39,314 nt of DNA, taken from assembly GCA_910584285.1 (NCBI GenBank), contig CAJTYK010000019.1, positions 1 to 39,314 on the forward strand, written 5' to 3'. The first letter of the stretch is position 1; every line of letters begins with the position of its first letter. A model generated the notes under the pieces. The model was not told the origin of the DNA, ran no database searches, and saw only the letters and a program-made list of their open reading frames with translations. Positions 15,622-24,205 of the stretch are shown in pieces. A program made the position numbers and the translations under genes. The stretch comes from an uncultured Oscillospiraceae bacterium. Lineage in GTDB: Bacteria > Bacillota > Clostridia > Oscillospirales > Oscillospiraceae.

Positions 15622-16469
15622 TCACACCCCAGAGTAGGCCGCGAAGCCCGCATCAATGGGCAGCACCACCCCGGTGATGGCGGAGGCCGCCTTGTCGTCG
15701 CACAGGAAGAACACCCCGCCCAGCAGCTCCTCGCTTTCCACGTAGCGACCCATGGGGGTGCCATTCAGAATCTTGGTGGAGCGGGCCGTGGGGGTGCCGT
15801 CCTCATTGAACAGCAGAGCGCGGTTCTGATTGGACACCAAAAACCCCGGCGCGATGGCGTTGCAGCGGATGCCGGTGCCCGCAAGTGGGTGGCCAGCCAC
15901 TGGGTGAAGTTGCTGACAGCGGCCTTGGCCCCGGAATAGGCGGGGATCTTGGTCAGTGGGATATAGGCGTTCATGGAGGATACGTTGAGAATGCAACCGC
16001 TCTTACGCTCCACCATATCCTTGGCGAAAGCCTGGGTGGGTAGGAGTGTCCCCTGGAAGTTCAGCTTGAACACGAAGTCCACACCCCCCGCGTCCAGGTC
16101 GAAGAAGCCTTTCTGGCCCTTCTGGTGCTCGTGCTGGTACTCGTTGTCGGTGGTGGCCCGGGGATTGTTGCCCCCCGCGCCGTTCACCAGGATATCACAG
16201 GGGCCCAGGTCTTTGAGCACCTGCTGGTGGACGATCTCCAGGGCCTCCGGCTCCAGCACATTGGCCTTGTAGCCCTCGCATACAAAGCCCTCGGCCTTGC
16301 ACTCATCGGCCAGCTTCTTCACCGCTTCTTCGTTCAAGTCCAGGGCGGCAACTTTCGCCCCCGCCTGGGCGAAGGCCCGGGCCATGGTGCCGCACAGCAC
16401 GCCGCCTGCGCCGGTGACAACCACCACCTTGCCGGAAAAGTCAACCTTCAAAGGTAAATCCATCATCAT
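15622..16469 (-). pseudogene. uxuB: Frameshifted SDR oxidoreductase, probable D-mannonate oxidoreductase
   Basis: The first frame (from 16469) gives a Rossmann start VVVTGAGGVLCGTMARAFA, then DILVNGAGGNNP and the catalytic NVSSMNAY...YSGAKAAV (Ser, Tyr, Lys of short-chain dehydrogenases). Near 15882 one nucleotide is lost after QWLATHL, and the other frame continues AGTGIRCNAIAPGFLVSNQN to LPIDAGFAAYSGV. Restored, it is about 281 residues, the size of the SDR-type fructuronate reductase of Firmicutes, which reduces D-fructuronate to D-mannonate. It lies directly after uxuA, which fits that role. The GGAGG is 4-10 nt from three tandem ATG codons; the second (16466) has the best spacing. Could be a sequencing error rather than a true null. 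Confidence 0.85.
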
Positions 16470-16494
16470 GATTCCTCCATTTTATTATTCTGCC

Positions 16495-16576
16495 TGTAGG
16501 GGCCGCCGTCCTCGGCGGCCCGCTTTTCGGGGTGCTGCCGATCCCAGCGGGACGGCGAGGACGCCGTCCCCTACGG
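16495..16576. repeat. GC-rich paired palindrome between uxuB and uxuA
   Basis: Two related units face each other: 16495-16521 (TGTAGGGG followed by the GGCCGCC/GGCGGCC hairpin) and 16548-16576 (GGGACGGCG/CGCCGTCCC hairpin followed by CCCTAC). Each arm folds by itself and the two also pair with each other. This build resembles dispersed GTAGGGG...CCCTAC intergenic repeats common in gut Oscillospiraceae (from memory). Confidence 0.65.
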
Positions 16577-16580
16577 GCAA

Positions 16581-17663
16581 TCATTTCCCGTCGAATTTCT
16601 CCAGAGAATCCCACACGCCCAGCATATACATTACGCCCAAAGCCCGGTCGTACAGGCCGTAGCCCGGACGAACCTTGCCCGGAACCTCGTCCCACAGGTG
16701 CCGGCCGTGGTCGGGCCGGATGTAGCCCTGATAGCCACAGTCGTGGTACGCCTTGAGGATATCCAGAATGCCGGTGTCCCCATCGCAGTCCCGGTGGCTG
16801 GCCTCGGAGAAGTCCCCGTTGGGGAAGTGCTTCACGTTACGGATGTGGGCGAAGGCGATGCGGTCGCAGTGCTTGCGCACGATGTCCGCCACGTTGTTCT
16901 TGGGGTCGGCGTTGAGACTGCCGGAGCACAGGGTCAGGCAGTTGTAGGGATCGTCCACCATGGACAGGAAGCGGTCGATGGACGGTTCGTCCACCAGCAG
17001 CCGGGGCAGGCCGAAGATATCCCAGGGGGGATCGTCCATGTGCACCGCCATCTTGATGTCGCACTCATGGCAGGTGGGCATGATGGCCTCCAGGAAGTAC
17101 TTGAAGTTGTCCCACAGCTTCTCCTTGGTGACGGGGCGGTACTTCTCAAACAGCTCATCCAGCCTGGCCATCCGCTCCGGCTCCCAGCCGGGGAAGGTCA
17201 TGTGGTACTTCTCGGTGAAGGACATGACGTAGTCAGCCATCTCCCGGGGATCCTGCTTGATCTTGGCCGCCTCGTAGTACAGCGCGGTGGAGCCGTCGCC
17301 GACGGGGTGGAACAGGTCGGTACGCGTCCAGTCGAACACGGGCATGAAGTTGTAGCAGATCACCTTCACCCCGAAGGGGGCAAGGTTGCGGATGGTCTGC
17401 TTGTAATTCTCGATGTACTGATCCCGGGTGGGCAGGCCGATCTTGATATCGTCGTGGACATTCACCGACTCCACCACATCCATATTGAAGCCGTACTCGT
17501 CCAACTGCTTCTTGACGACGGCGATCTCCTCCGGCTGCCACACCTCCCCGGGCATTTTGTCGTGGAGCGCCCACACGATGCCCTCCACCCCGGGGATCTG
17601 CTTGATGTCGCTGAGCTTGATCTGATCGTTGCCCTCGCCGTACCAGCGCCAGGTCATTTTCAT
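16581..17663 (-). CDS. uxuA: Mannonate dehydratase UxuA
   Basis: A 360-residue protein, the normal length of the Firmicutes enzyme. It dehydrates D-mannonate to 2-keto-3-deoxygluconate, the step after fructuronate reduction in glucuronate catabolism. Recognisable segments are the start MKMTWRWYGEGND, VESVNVHDDIK, VICYNFMPVFDWTRTDL, MAVHMDDPPWDIFGLPR, CSGSLNADPKN, AFAHIRNVK and YIRPDHGRHLWDE, which include the metal-binding His/Cys/Asp residues of the TIM-barrel active site. GGAGG lies 6 nt before the ATG. No break is visible, unlike the genes on both sides. It supplies the glucuronate branch for sugar released by the beta-glucuronidase encoded at 29-31 kb. Confidence 0.95.
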   Translation of the reverse strand: MKMTWRWYGEGNDQIKLSDIKQIPGVEGIVWALHDKMPGEVWQPEEIAVVKKQLDEYGFNMDVVESVNVHDDIKIGLPTRDQYIENYKQTIRNLAPFGVKVICYNFMPVFDWTRTDLFHPVGDGSTALYYEAAKIKQDPREMADYVMSFTEKYHMTFPGWEPERMARLDELFEKYRPVTKEKLWDNFKYFLEAIMPTCHECDIKMAVHMDDPPWDIFGLPRLLVDEPSIDRFLSMVDDPYNCLTLCSGSLNADPKNNVADIVRKHCDRIAFAHIRNVKHFPNGDFSEASHRDCDGDTGILDILKAYHDCGYQGYIRPDHGRHLWDEVPGKVRPGYGLYDRALGVMYMLGVWDSLEKFDGK

Positions 17664-17710
17664 ATACTACCTCCAAGTTGAATTATTCGAGTATTTTTGT
17701 TACATCTTTC

Positions 17711-18028
17711 TTACTTTAGCCAACCCTCCCGAACTTTGACATTGAAGCGCCCCTCCAGCCGGTGCATCTGCTCATCGGTAATGGTGTTGAACCGGGGCAG
17801 GTGGTCGATCTTCAGGTAGATTTCCGCCGCCTTCTCCGCTGTCTCGATGAGGCCGAAGGTCTCATCCAGGTCACGGCCCGCGCCATAGATGCCGTGCTGG
17901 GCCCACACCACCAACCGTGCGGTGCCCATCTGCTCCGCCGTGGCCTCACCGATCTCAATAGTGCCGCACAGCATCCAGGGCAGCATGTTCACCCCGTCGG
18001 GGAACACCACGATGCACTCGGTGCACAT
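17711..18028 (-). pseudogene. rhaD: C-terminal remnant of rhamnulose-1-phosphate aldolase
   Basis: 105 codons matching the C-terminal third of RhaD (CTECIVVFPDGVNMLPWML, EIGEATAEQM, LVVWAQHGIYGAG, LDETFGLIETAEKAAEI). RhaD splits L-rhamnulose 1-phosphate into dihydroxyacetone phosphate and lactaldehyde; the zinc-binding His/Glu of the N-terminal two thirds are lost apart from the C-terminal His. The 5' side is joined directly, in another frame, to the tail of an L-rhamnose isomerase gene, showing an internal deletion that joined two neighbouring genes. It cannot be functional. Confidence 0.85.
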
Positions 18029-18333
18029 CTACCACAGAGTGCGGGTGAATGCCGTAAATGCGGCAGTACTCGTCCCAGGCCTCCCCGAAGGGGGCAGTTT
18101 TCAGCTCCTTCTGGAGCACCATCAGCTTGGTAAAGTTCCCACGTCCTGGAGGGCCTTTCCCTCCGCGGCAGGCTGGAGCAGGGCGGCCGACAGCGCCTTT
18201 TGCAGGTTGCGGAAGCCCACCGTCCAGGCCGCCACCCGGTTGACGGAGGCGTCAAAATAGTCCAGAGCGATGTGTACCCGCTCCACGCCGCAGCGGACAA
18301 TCTCCCGGCTTCCATAGAAAAATTGGCGGGAGC
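18029..18333 (-). pseudogene. rhaA: C-terminal remnant of L-rhamnose isomerase
   Basis: On the minus strand the frame reads FYGSREIVRCGVERVHIALD, YFDASVNRVAAWTVGFRNLQ, KALSAALLQPA, then after a +1/-1 shift near 18140 NFTKLMVLQKELKTAPFGEA and WDEYCRIYG. This is the C-terminal about 100 residues of RhaA, which interconverts L-rhamnose and L-rhamnulose. The 5' three quarters are missing: the fragment starts about 10 nt after the stop of the upstream membrane protein gene. The 3' end runs into the RhaD tail. It carries at least three lesions: 5' deletion, frameshift and 3' fusion. Confidence 0.82.
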
Positions 18334-18343
18334 GAGCTCTGCT

Positions 18344-19726
18344 CTAACCTGTGGGCAGCAGCGCGGTCAAACTATCATCTTCCGCACTCTGACTGGGCAG
18401 CACAGTCAAGGCGCTCAGCAGATTCTGACCGGGCAAATCCGTCGTGATATCCTCCAGGGCAGCGTAACTCCCGGCATCCAGGTCAGCCAAATTCGGGCAG
18501 TCTTTCCACAGCGCCGCCCGTTTGGCGTCTACCTTGTCAGCATAGCGCTCCAGAAAGCCCCGCGGATCCTCCACCAGGTAGAGGGCACTGACCCCGGCGG
18601 CCACATCGGTAACCAGCAGCGTGCTCCCGGCGGTCTGCACATCCATATCCGCCGCGCTGCCGTCGAATACCACCGTATAGTCGTTGACCTGGGCCAGCGC
18701 CCTGCCGTCCCCATTCCGATCCCCCACCAGGGCGGCCAGGGAGGCCTCCAGAGCAGAGCGCACACTGTCCGGAAGGGGCTGGGCATGGACGATAGCCACC
18801 TGCAGATCCGGCTCCCTTCGATCCAGCAAGGTGCCCAGAGCCCCGGCAAAGAGGCTCACGCATACCACCAGCCCCAGCACCAGCGGCCAGCGTCGGCGCC
18901 ACCAGATCTCGGTGCGCTGTCCAGCAGTAAGTCCCCGCTCTGAAGCAGGGGCCGGTTCCCGGTCGGAGCCCGGTCCGTGCTCTATTCCAAAGGCGGCGCA
19001 CAGCGGAGGCAAGAGAAGCTGGGCAGACAACAGCGCCGGGGGCCAGAAGCCCACCGCCAGGGCCAGCGGAACACTGGCGGGGAACAGCCCCACCAGCAGC
19101 GCGGCCCAGGCCAGCAGCGCCGCCGCCGCACCCACGATCCGGACAGGGGCGCGGACGAGCATGGACAACGACAGTCTGAGTCTGTCGGTGACACCCTGTT
19201 TGGAAAGTGCCAGCGACGGAAACAGTATGGCGGCAGCCAACGCCAGCAGGAATAGATCCAGCCCAATGGCGATCCATATGGCAAGGGGAGGCTGTCCACC
19301 CTCACCCAGCAGCGCGGCAAAAAAGCTGCCCGCCGCCAGGAAGCCCGCGCTCAGTCCCCCCAGCGCTGCCCCCTGGACAGACGCAGGGGCCAAGAACCGG
19401 ACCATCGCGCCCCTCCAGCGGCCAAGCCAGCCTCTGGTTCCGCCCCAAAAGCATTGTAGGGCGACGGCATTCATCGCCGCCCAGAAGGGTCCGGCAATCG
19501 CCCCTCCCAGCACCCCGCCCAGAAGGGTCAGCCACAGGTTCTCATACACCAGTCCCAGGCTCACGCCCATGGCCAGGGGCAGAAAACCGGCAAAGGTGAG
19601 CGCGTTGCTCCCCAGCAGCCCGCCCAAATTATCCCAGATCGCCTCGAACCAGCGGCCCGGCCCCGTTTTGGGGGGACGGCCCGACCCGCCGCCTTCCAGA
19701 AAGCGATTCAATCCGAATAAATCCAT
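18344..19726 (-). CDS. DUF624-like (YesL-type) multi-pass membrane protein with extra C-terminal domain
   Basis: A 460-residue membrane protein. Residues about 30-240 contain roughly six hydrophobic segments with the DUF624/YesL pattern (DNLGGLLGSNALTFAGFLPL, GGVLGGAIAGPFWAAMN). After a charged loop and one more TM helix near 280-300, about 150 residues probably lie outside the membrane, with a DRNGDGRALAQVNDYTVVFD strand region. YesL proteins (about 210 residues) recur beside YesM/YesN regulators and sugar ABC operons, and their function is unsettled; the extra extracytoplasmic domain here is unusual. Its ATG lies 1 nt after the response-regulator stop, so the two are coupled. Family assignment is moderate. 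Confidence 0.65.
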   Translation of the reverse strand: MDLFGLNRFLEGGGSGRPPKTGPGRWFEAIWDNLGGLLGSNALTFAGFLPLAMGVSLGLVYENLWLTLLGGVLGGAIAGPFWAAMNAVALQCFWGGTRGWLGRWRGAMVRFLAPASVQGAALGGLSAGFLAAGSFFAALLGEGGQPPLAIWIAIGLDLFLLALAAAILFPSLALSKQGVTDRLRLSLSMLVRAPVRIVGAAAALLAWAALLVGLFPASVPLALAVGFWPPALLSAQLLLPPLCAAFGIEHGPGSDREPAPASERGLTAGQRTEIWWRRRWPLVLGLVVCVSLFAGALGTLLDRREPDLQVAIVHAQPLPDSVRSALEASLAALVGDRNGDGRALAQVNDYTVVFDGSAADMDVQTAGSTLLVTDVAAGVSALYLVEDPRGFLERYADKVDAKRAALWKDCPNLADLDAGSYAALEDITTDLPGQNLLSALTVLPSQSAEDDSLTALLPTG

Positions 19727-19727
19727 G

Positions 19728-20984
19728 TCAGCCGCCTTTCACTCGCTGCATATATTCCCGGGGACTCATCCCCTCCACCTTTTTAAATACCTTACTGAAA
19801 TAAAACGCGCTTTCAAAGCCCACCCGCTCGCTGATCTCGTAGATTTTCAAGTCGGTGGAGGCCATTAAATCCTTGGCCGCGTTCACACGGGTGGCTGTGA
19901 CAAATTCTACGAAGCCGCTCTCTCCCCATTGGGCAAAGAGCTGGCTCAGATAATTGGGACTGAAGTTAAACACCGACGCCACCTCATTCAGGTTCAGCCG
20001 CTTGCCCAGGTTCTGACGGATGTACTCCTGCACCTGCACCACCTGCTGGGCGTGATAGTCCAGCACCTGGGGACGACAGAACACGATGGGGTTCTTCGCG
20101 CTGAGCAGGGACAGGGTGGAAAAGGCGGCCCGGTGGCTTTCGCACACCTCCAAAATATCCTCCACAGGCTTGCCTACCGTCCACCACACTGGAGTCCCGA
20201 AATAGCCTTGAACCACCTCGCCCGTCTTTTCCAGCGCGGCGGCCACCCGTTCCTCCCACAGTCCCAGATCCGACAGCGGAAGCAATACGGAAAAATGACG
20301 CAGATCCATTCCCGTCACCGTACAAGACATATATTTGGGCAGCGTACTGGCCGCCATGTTGGTGACCCCCGCGCTGAGGGTAGCCAGCTGCTTGGTGTCC
20401 AGCGTGCGGTTTTGCAGAGCGCCCAGGGCTACAACATAAAATGGCGCGTCGAACCGCAGGCCAAAGTCGCCGCACAGGCGGCGGAATTCCTCCCCATCGT
20501 CGAACAGCCCGCCATAGAGCTGGAGAAAAAACCGCTCCCGGTACTGGCTCAAGCCGTTGGCCGGGGCCAGTACGGCGCTGCCCGGAGCCCGAAGGGCCCG
20601 CTCGCGCTGGATGCGGTGCTCCGCCCGGCGCAGGGCATTTTCCAGGCTCTGCGGAGTGAGATCCAGCTTCACCAGGTATTCCAGCACTCCCAGGTTGATG
20701 GACTGCTTTACATAATCAAATTCCTCATAGCTGGTCAGCATGATGAACACAGGTAAGCCTAAATCTAGTTCCTGGCACTTTTTTGCCAGGGCCAGTCCAC
20801 CCATTACCGGCATTTTAATGTCGCACAGCACCAAATCAGGGCACTGTTCCTTCACCAGCTCCAGCGCCTCCTTGCCGCTCCGGGCCGTTCCCGCGATCTC
20901 CCAGCCCAGCTTGTTCCAGTCCAGCATTCCCTGCAGTCCGATGAGAACCAGGGGCTCGTCGTCTACCAGCAGTACCTTAAACAT
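19728..20984 (-). CDS. YesN-type response regulator with AraC DNA-binding domain
   Basis: A 418-residue protein. Residues 1-120 form a receiver domain (LLVDDEP with Asp8/9, phospho-acceptor Asp55 in LCDIKMP, switch Thr/Ser in MLTSYEEFDYVKQS and Lys in the EYLVKLDL motif). A poorly conserved middle of about 180 residues follows, and the last about 105 residues are an AraC-type double helix-turn-helix (LNLNEVASVFNFSPNYLSQL and IYEISERVGFESAFYFSKVF). Such regulators respond to a cognate YesM-type kinase and activate sugar uptake and glycosidase operons. The kinase gene lies 66 nt upstream on the same strand. The protein is intact, but its kinase has lost its 5' end. Confidence 0.93.
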   Translation of the reverse strand: MFKVLLVDDEPLVLIGLQGMLDWNKLGWEIAGTARSGKEALELVKEQCPDLVLCDIKMPVMGGLALAKKCQELDLGLPVFIMLTSYEEFDYVKQSINLGVLEYLVKLDLTPQSLENALRRAEHRIQRERALRAPGSAVLAPANGLSQYRERFFLQLYGGLFDDGEEFRRLCGDFGLRFDAPFYVVALGALQNRTLDTKQLATLSAGVTNMAASTLPKYMSCTVTGMDLRHFSVLLPLSDLGLWEERVAAALEKTGEVVQGYFGTPVWWTVGKPVEDILEVCESHRAAFSTLSLLSAKNPIVFCRPQVLDYHAQQVVQVQEYIRQNLGKRLNLNEVASVFNFSPNYLSQLFAQWGESGFVEFVTATRVNAAKDLMASTDLKIYEISERVGFESAFYFSKVFKKVEGMSPREYMQRVKGG

Positions 20985-21050
20985 CTCCTCATCCCCAAAT
21001 TCGTTATAAAATCAGCACGTCATAAAACATCGCAGGGATCGGTCATTCTC

Positions 21051-22518
21051 TCAATATTGCGGCTGCTTGGGAATACGTATGGTGACAATGATGCCCTGGC
21101 CCGGAACGCTGCGCACGGCAAGCCCGTAGCCTGGCCCGAAGCTGAGCTGGAGCAGCCGATGGACGCTCCACAGACCCACGTGGCGGAAGGGCTCCTCCTC
21201 ACCGCGCTGCTGCCCGCCGCCGGACAGCAGCTGCTGAACCTGCTCCTCCTCCATGCCCACGCCATCATCGGACAGGTCGATCAGCGCGTCGCCGCCATCC
21301 GGATCATGCCGTATGTCCACCCACAGCCTGCCCACCCCACCTTTGGGCTCAATGCCGTGGAAAATGGCGTTTTCCGCCAGAGGCTGGAGGGTGAACCGGG
21401 GAATCAGGTAGCCGCCCCACTCCTCCCCGTCCAAATTTGGAGCGGTCAGCGAAATCGTCCCCCCATAGCGATATCTCTGTATGGTAAAATAGTCTTCCAG
21501 CAGAGAGAACTCGTCTTCCAGCGGAACCAGCTTTTGGCTCCCTTTGGATACACTTTTGAGCAGGCGGGACAGGGCCGTGACCATCTCGGCCACCCCGGGG
21601 GCGTGCTGGATGGTGGCCATCCATTTGATGCTGTTCAGCGTATTATAAATAAAATGAGGGCTGATCTGATTTTGCAGCATTCGGCATTCCAGATCCAGCC
21701 GCTGCTTTTCATCCTCAATGCGGCTCTCCATCAAGGAGGACACACTTTGGGACAGCTTATTGACACCCCGCCCCACGTCGCCCAGCTCGTTATCCCACTC
21801 GATGGTGGGATCCACAGAGAACTCACCTCGGCCCACCTCCTCCATCCGCTTCTGGAGCGCGCCGATGGGAGCAGCCACCGTCCGATGGAGCAGCGCCGCC
21901 ATTCCCAGTCCCATCACCAGTACCAGCGCCAGGCTCACCAAGGCAGGCCTGCCCAACATCGAAAGCGGGTGAGCCATTCGGTCGCTGGGGATAACCTCCG
22001 CCAAATAGAGCTGGTGGAGACCCAAAGGACAGGCGACAACACTACACTCCACCCCATTCATCTGGGTGGAGTAGAGCAGCGTACCCTGATCCAGAGTGTC
22101 TCCCACCCCGGTCTCCAGTTCGGGGAGCTGATCCACCCCGCCCAAATCCACCAGTCGATCCCCCTCCACCCGATAGAGCCGTCCGCCCATGATCCAGCAC
22201 AGCCATGCCCCCTCCTCCGGAGTAAAGCTTTTCAACGTATCGGTGATGAGGGCTGGGGATACGGACAAGTACACCCAGGCGCTGTTCTTGTCATCATAGC
22301 TGGCCATATGGCTTGAGACCGGGATCCCCTCCAGCGTGATACCCGGCTGGAGCAGAGGATCGGGCAAAATCCGATCCCACTGGATGGCCGGGCTGTTTCC
22401 GTCCAAACCTGGAAGCCGGCCGATATTGTGGCGGCCTATTAAAACGGACTGGCTGGCCGCAGTGCCCATCATGATCAGCCGCCCGTTGCTTCCGTAGGTG
22501 AGAAACCTCTGAATATAG
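21051..22518 (-). pseudogene. 5'-truncated YesM-type sensor histidine kinase
   Basis: The conserved part reads, N to C: remains of an extracytoplasmic sensor (about 150 residues), a TM helix (ALVSLALVLVMGLGMAALL), a HAMP region (TVAAPIGALQKRMEEVGRG), the His_kinase motif with phospho-acceptor His (LQNQISPHFIYNTLNSIKW) and a HATPase domain (LAENAIFHGIEP, LSDDGVGM). The protein loses identity near 22518, where the antisense sequence becomes a sugar-binding protein. About 489 kinase residues remain of a usual 570-600, so the first TM helix, part of the sensor and the start site are missing. The open frame continues to 23342 only as antisense of the transporter genes and has no kinase character. 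Confidence 0.85.
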
Positions 22519-23174
22519 GGACCGGTATCGTGGACGGCACTTATGACTTCCTGAAGCCCATCTATGAGCGGGTGCTGAAGGAGCAGGAGGACGGCATTGT
22601 GCCCGACTTCGGCGAGCTGAAGACCTCCGGCCTGCACTACTCCGCCGCCTTCCAGAACGGCTCCGCCGCCATGTGCAACATGGGCAGCTGGTTCCTGGCC
22701 ACTATGCAGAAGTATAACGCCGAGGCCGCCAGCAACGGCGTGGAGCCCGTGAACTTCGGCATGGTGAAGTACCCCCATCCCGACGGGGCCCCCGCGGGCA
22801 GCACCCTGGGCACCGTGACCTCCCTGGCAGTCAATGTGAACTCCACCAAGAAGGAGGCCGCCATTGACTTCGTCAACTGGTGCGCCAGCGCCGAGGGCGC
22901 CGCCGTCGTGGCCGCCACCGGCACCTTCCCCGCCGTCAGCACCAGCGAGACCCTGGACATCATCGCCGCCACCGACGGCTTCCCCGATGACGCCAACTCC
23001 AAGGAGGCGCTGTCCACCACCGCCGTCTATCTGGAGATGCCCTACAGCACCAAGGCCTCCGAGATTGAGACCGTCCTCAACACTGAGCATGACGCCATCA
23101 TGACCGGTGCCGAGACCGTGGACGAGGGCATCAAGAACATGAACGAGCAGATCGCGGCCATCCTCAACGGCTGA
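22519..23174 (+). pseudogene. 5'-truncated extracellular sugar-binding protein of an ABC transporter
   Basis: From GTGIVDGTYDFLKP onward this is the C-terminal half (about 217 residues) of a family-1 solute-binding lipoprotein: an FQNGSAAMCNMGSWFLATMQ segment, a YPHPDGAPAGSTLGTV loop and an AIDFVNWCASAEGAAVV helix. The signal peptide, lipobox and N-lobe are missing; upstream is antisense of the sensor kinase. A GTG at 22530 is the first start-like codon in frame. With no export signal it cannot serve the permeases that follow. Intact relatives bind oligosaccharides outside the cell and deliver them to the two permeases encoded next. Confidence 0.85.
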
Positions 23175-23204
23175 TCCCGCCCGGACAACTGAATCTGACC
23201 ATGC

Positions 23205-23236
23205 GAAGGGGGGCGGGCGCAGGCCCGTCCCCCTTC
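23205..23236 (+). terminator. Intercistronic hairpin between binding protein and permease genes
   Basis: A 14-bp GC-rich stem with one mismatch (23205-23218 with 23223-23236) and a 4-nt loop, without a T-run. Hairpins here are typical of sugar ABC operons and raise binding-protein mRNA relative to permease mRNA by partial termination or 3'-end protection. Confidence 0.6.
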
Positions 23237-23271
23237 CCCTTGAAATTTGCGGGAAGGGAGAGAAACCTGTT

Positions 23272-24192
23272 ATGACTGCCCCGGCAAAAAGCGTCCCCAG
23301 CAAGCCCCAGTCGAAAAAAAGCGGCCGTGCTTTGCGCAACAACCTAACCGCCTACTCCTTTATCGCCCCCAACTTCATCGGCTTCTGCGTATTCACCCTG
23401 GTGCCCATGGTGTTCGCCATCGCCCTGTCCCTGTGCAGCTGGGACGGCGCCCACCCCATCGAGTTCGTGGGCCTGAAAAATTTCGCGGATCTCCTGGGCG
23501 ATCACGGCTTTAAAAACGCCTTCGTCAACACCATTGTCTACTGCGTGGGCACCGTGCCCCTGACCCTGGTGTGCTCCCTGGGGCTGGCCATGCTGCTCAA
23601 CCAGAAGGTGAAGCTGCGCAACTTCTTCCGCACCGTGTCCTTCTTCCCCTACGTGGCCTCGCTGGTGGCGGTGGCCGCCGTGTGGAACATGATCTTCAGC
23701 CCCAGCATGGGCCTGGTGAACATGGTGCTGTCCTCCCTGGGGGTGGAGAATCTGCCCCGGTGGGCCGCCGGCAAGGATACCGCCATGATCACCGTCATCC
23801 TGTTCAGCGTGTGGAAGAATATGGGCTACTACATGGTGATCTATCTGGCAGGGCTCCAGGGCACCAACCCCTCCCTGGAGGAGGCCGCCGCCCTGGACGG
23901 CGCCAACAAGTGGCACATCTTCTGGCACATCACTCTGCCCCAGCTGCGCCCCACCACCTTCTTCGTGACCATCACCCTGACCATTGCCTCCTTCAAGGTG
24001 TATGACCAGATGTACATGATCACCCAGGGTGGCCCGGGAGACGCCACCATGACCCTTGTATACGACATTTACAACACCGCCTTTGTGAACACGCCCAAGT
24101 ACGGGTATGCCAGCGCGGAGGCCATGGTGCTGTTCGCCATGGTGCTGATCATCACGCTGATCCAGTTCAAGGGCTCGTCCAACAATAATTAA
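23272..24192 (+). CDS. Sugar ABC transporter permease (MalF/LacF type)
   Basis: A 306-residue inner-membrane protein with six predicted TM helices (the first near residue 35, NFIGFCVFTLVPMVFAIALS). The cytoplasmic EAA loop is EEAAALDGANKWHIFWHITL followed by P, the site where the ATPase docks. It pairs with the next permease to form the channel for oligosaccharides. GGGAG lies before the ATG. No ATPase gene is present here; such Firmicutes importers usually share an MsmX-type ATPase encoded elsewhere. Its upstream binding-protein gene is truncated and the original promoter region is gone, so current expression is uncertain. Confidence 0.94.
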   Translation: MTAPAKSVPSKPQSKKSGRALRNNLTAYSFIAPNFIGFCVFTLVPMVFAIALSLCSWDGAHPIEFVGLKNFADLLGDHGFKNAFVNTIVYCVGTVPLTLVCSLGLAMLLNQKVKLRNFFRTVSFFPYVASLVAVAAVWNMIFSPSMGLVNMVLSSLGVENLPRWAAGKDTAMITVILFSVWKNMGYYMVIYLAGLQGTNPSLEEAAALDGANKWHIFWHITLPQLRPTTFFVTITLTIASFKVYDQMYMITQGGPGDATMTLVYDIYNTAFVNTPKYGYASAEAMVLFAMVLIITLIQFKGSSNNN

Positions 24193-24205
24193 GGAGGTGG
24201 CGGAT

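Noticed and set aside
21051..23342. A 763-codon minus-strand frame that looks like one long sensor kinase
   Set aside because: Only the part up to about 22518 is kinase; the rest is antisense of the binding protein and permease genes, kept open by high GC at third positions.
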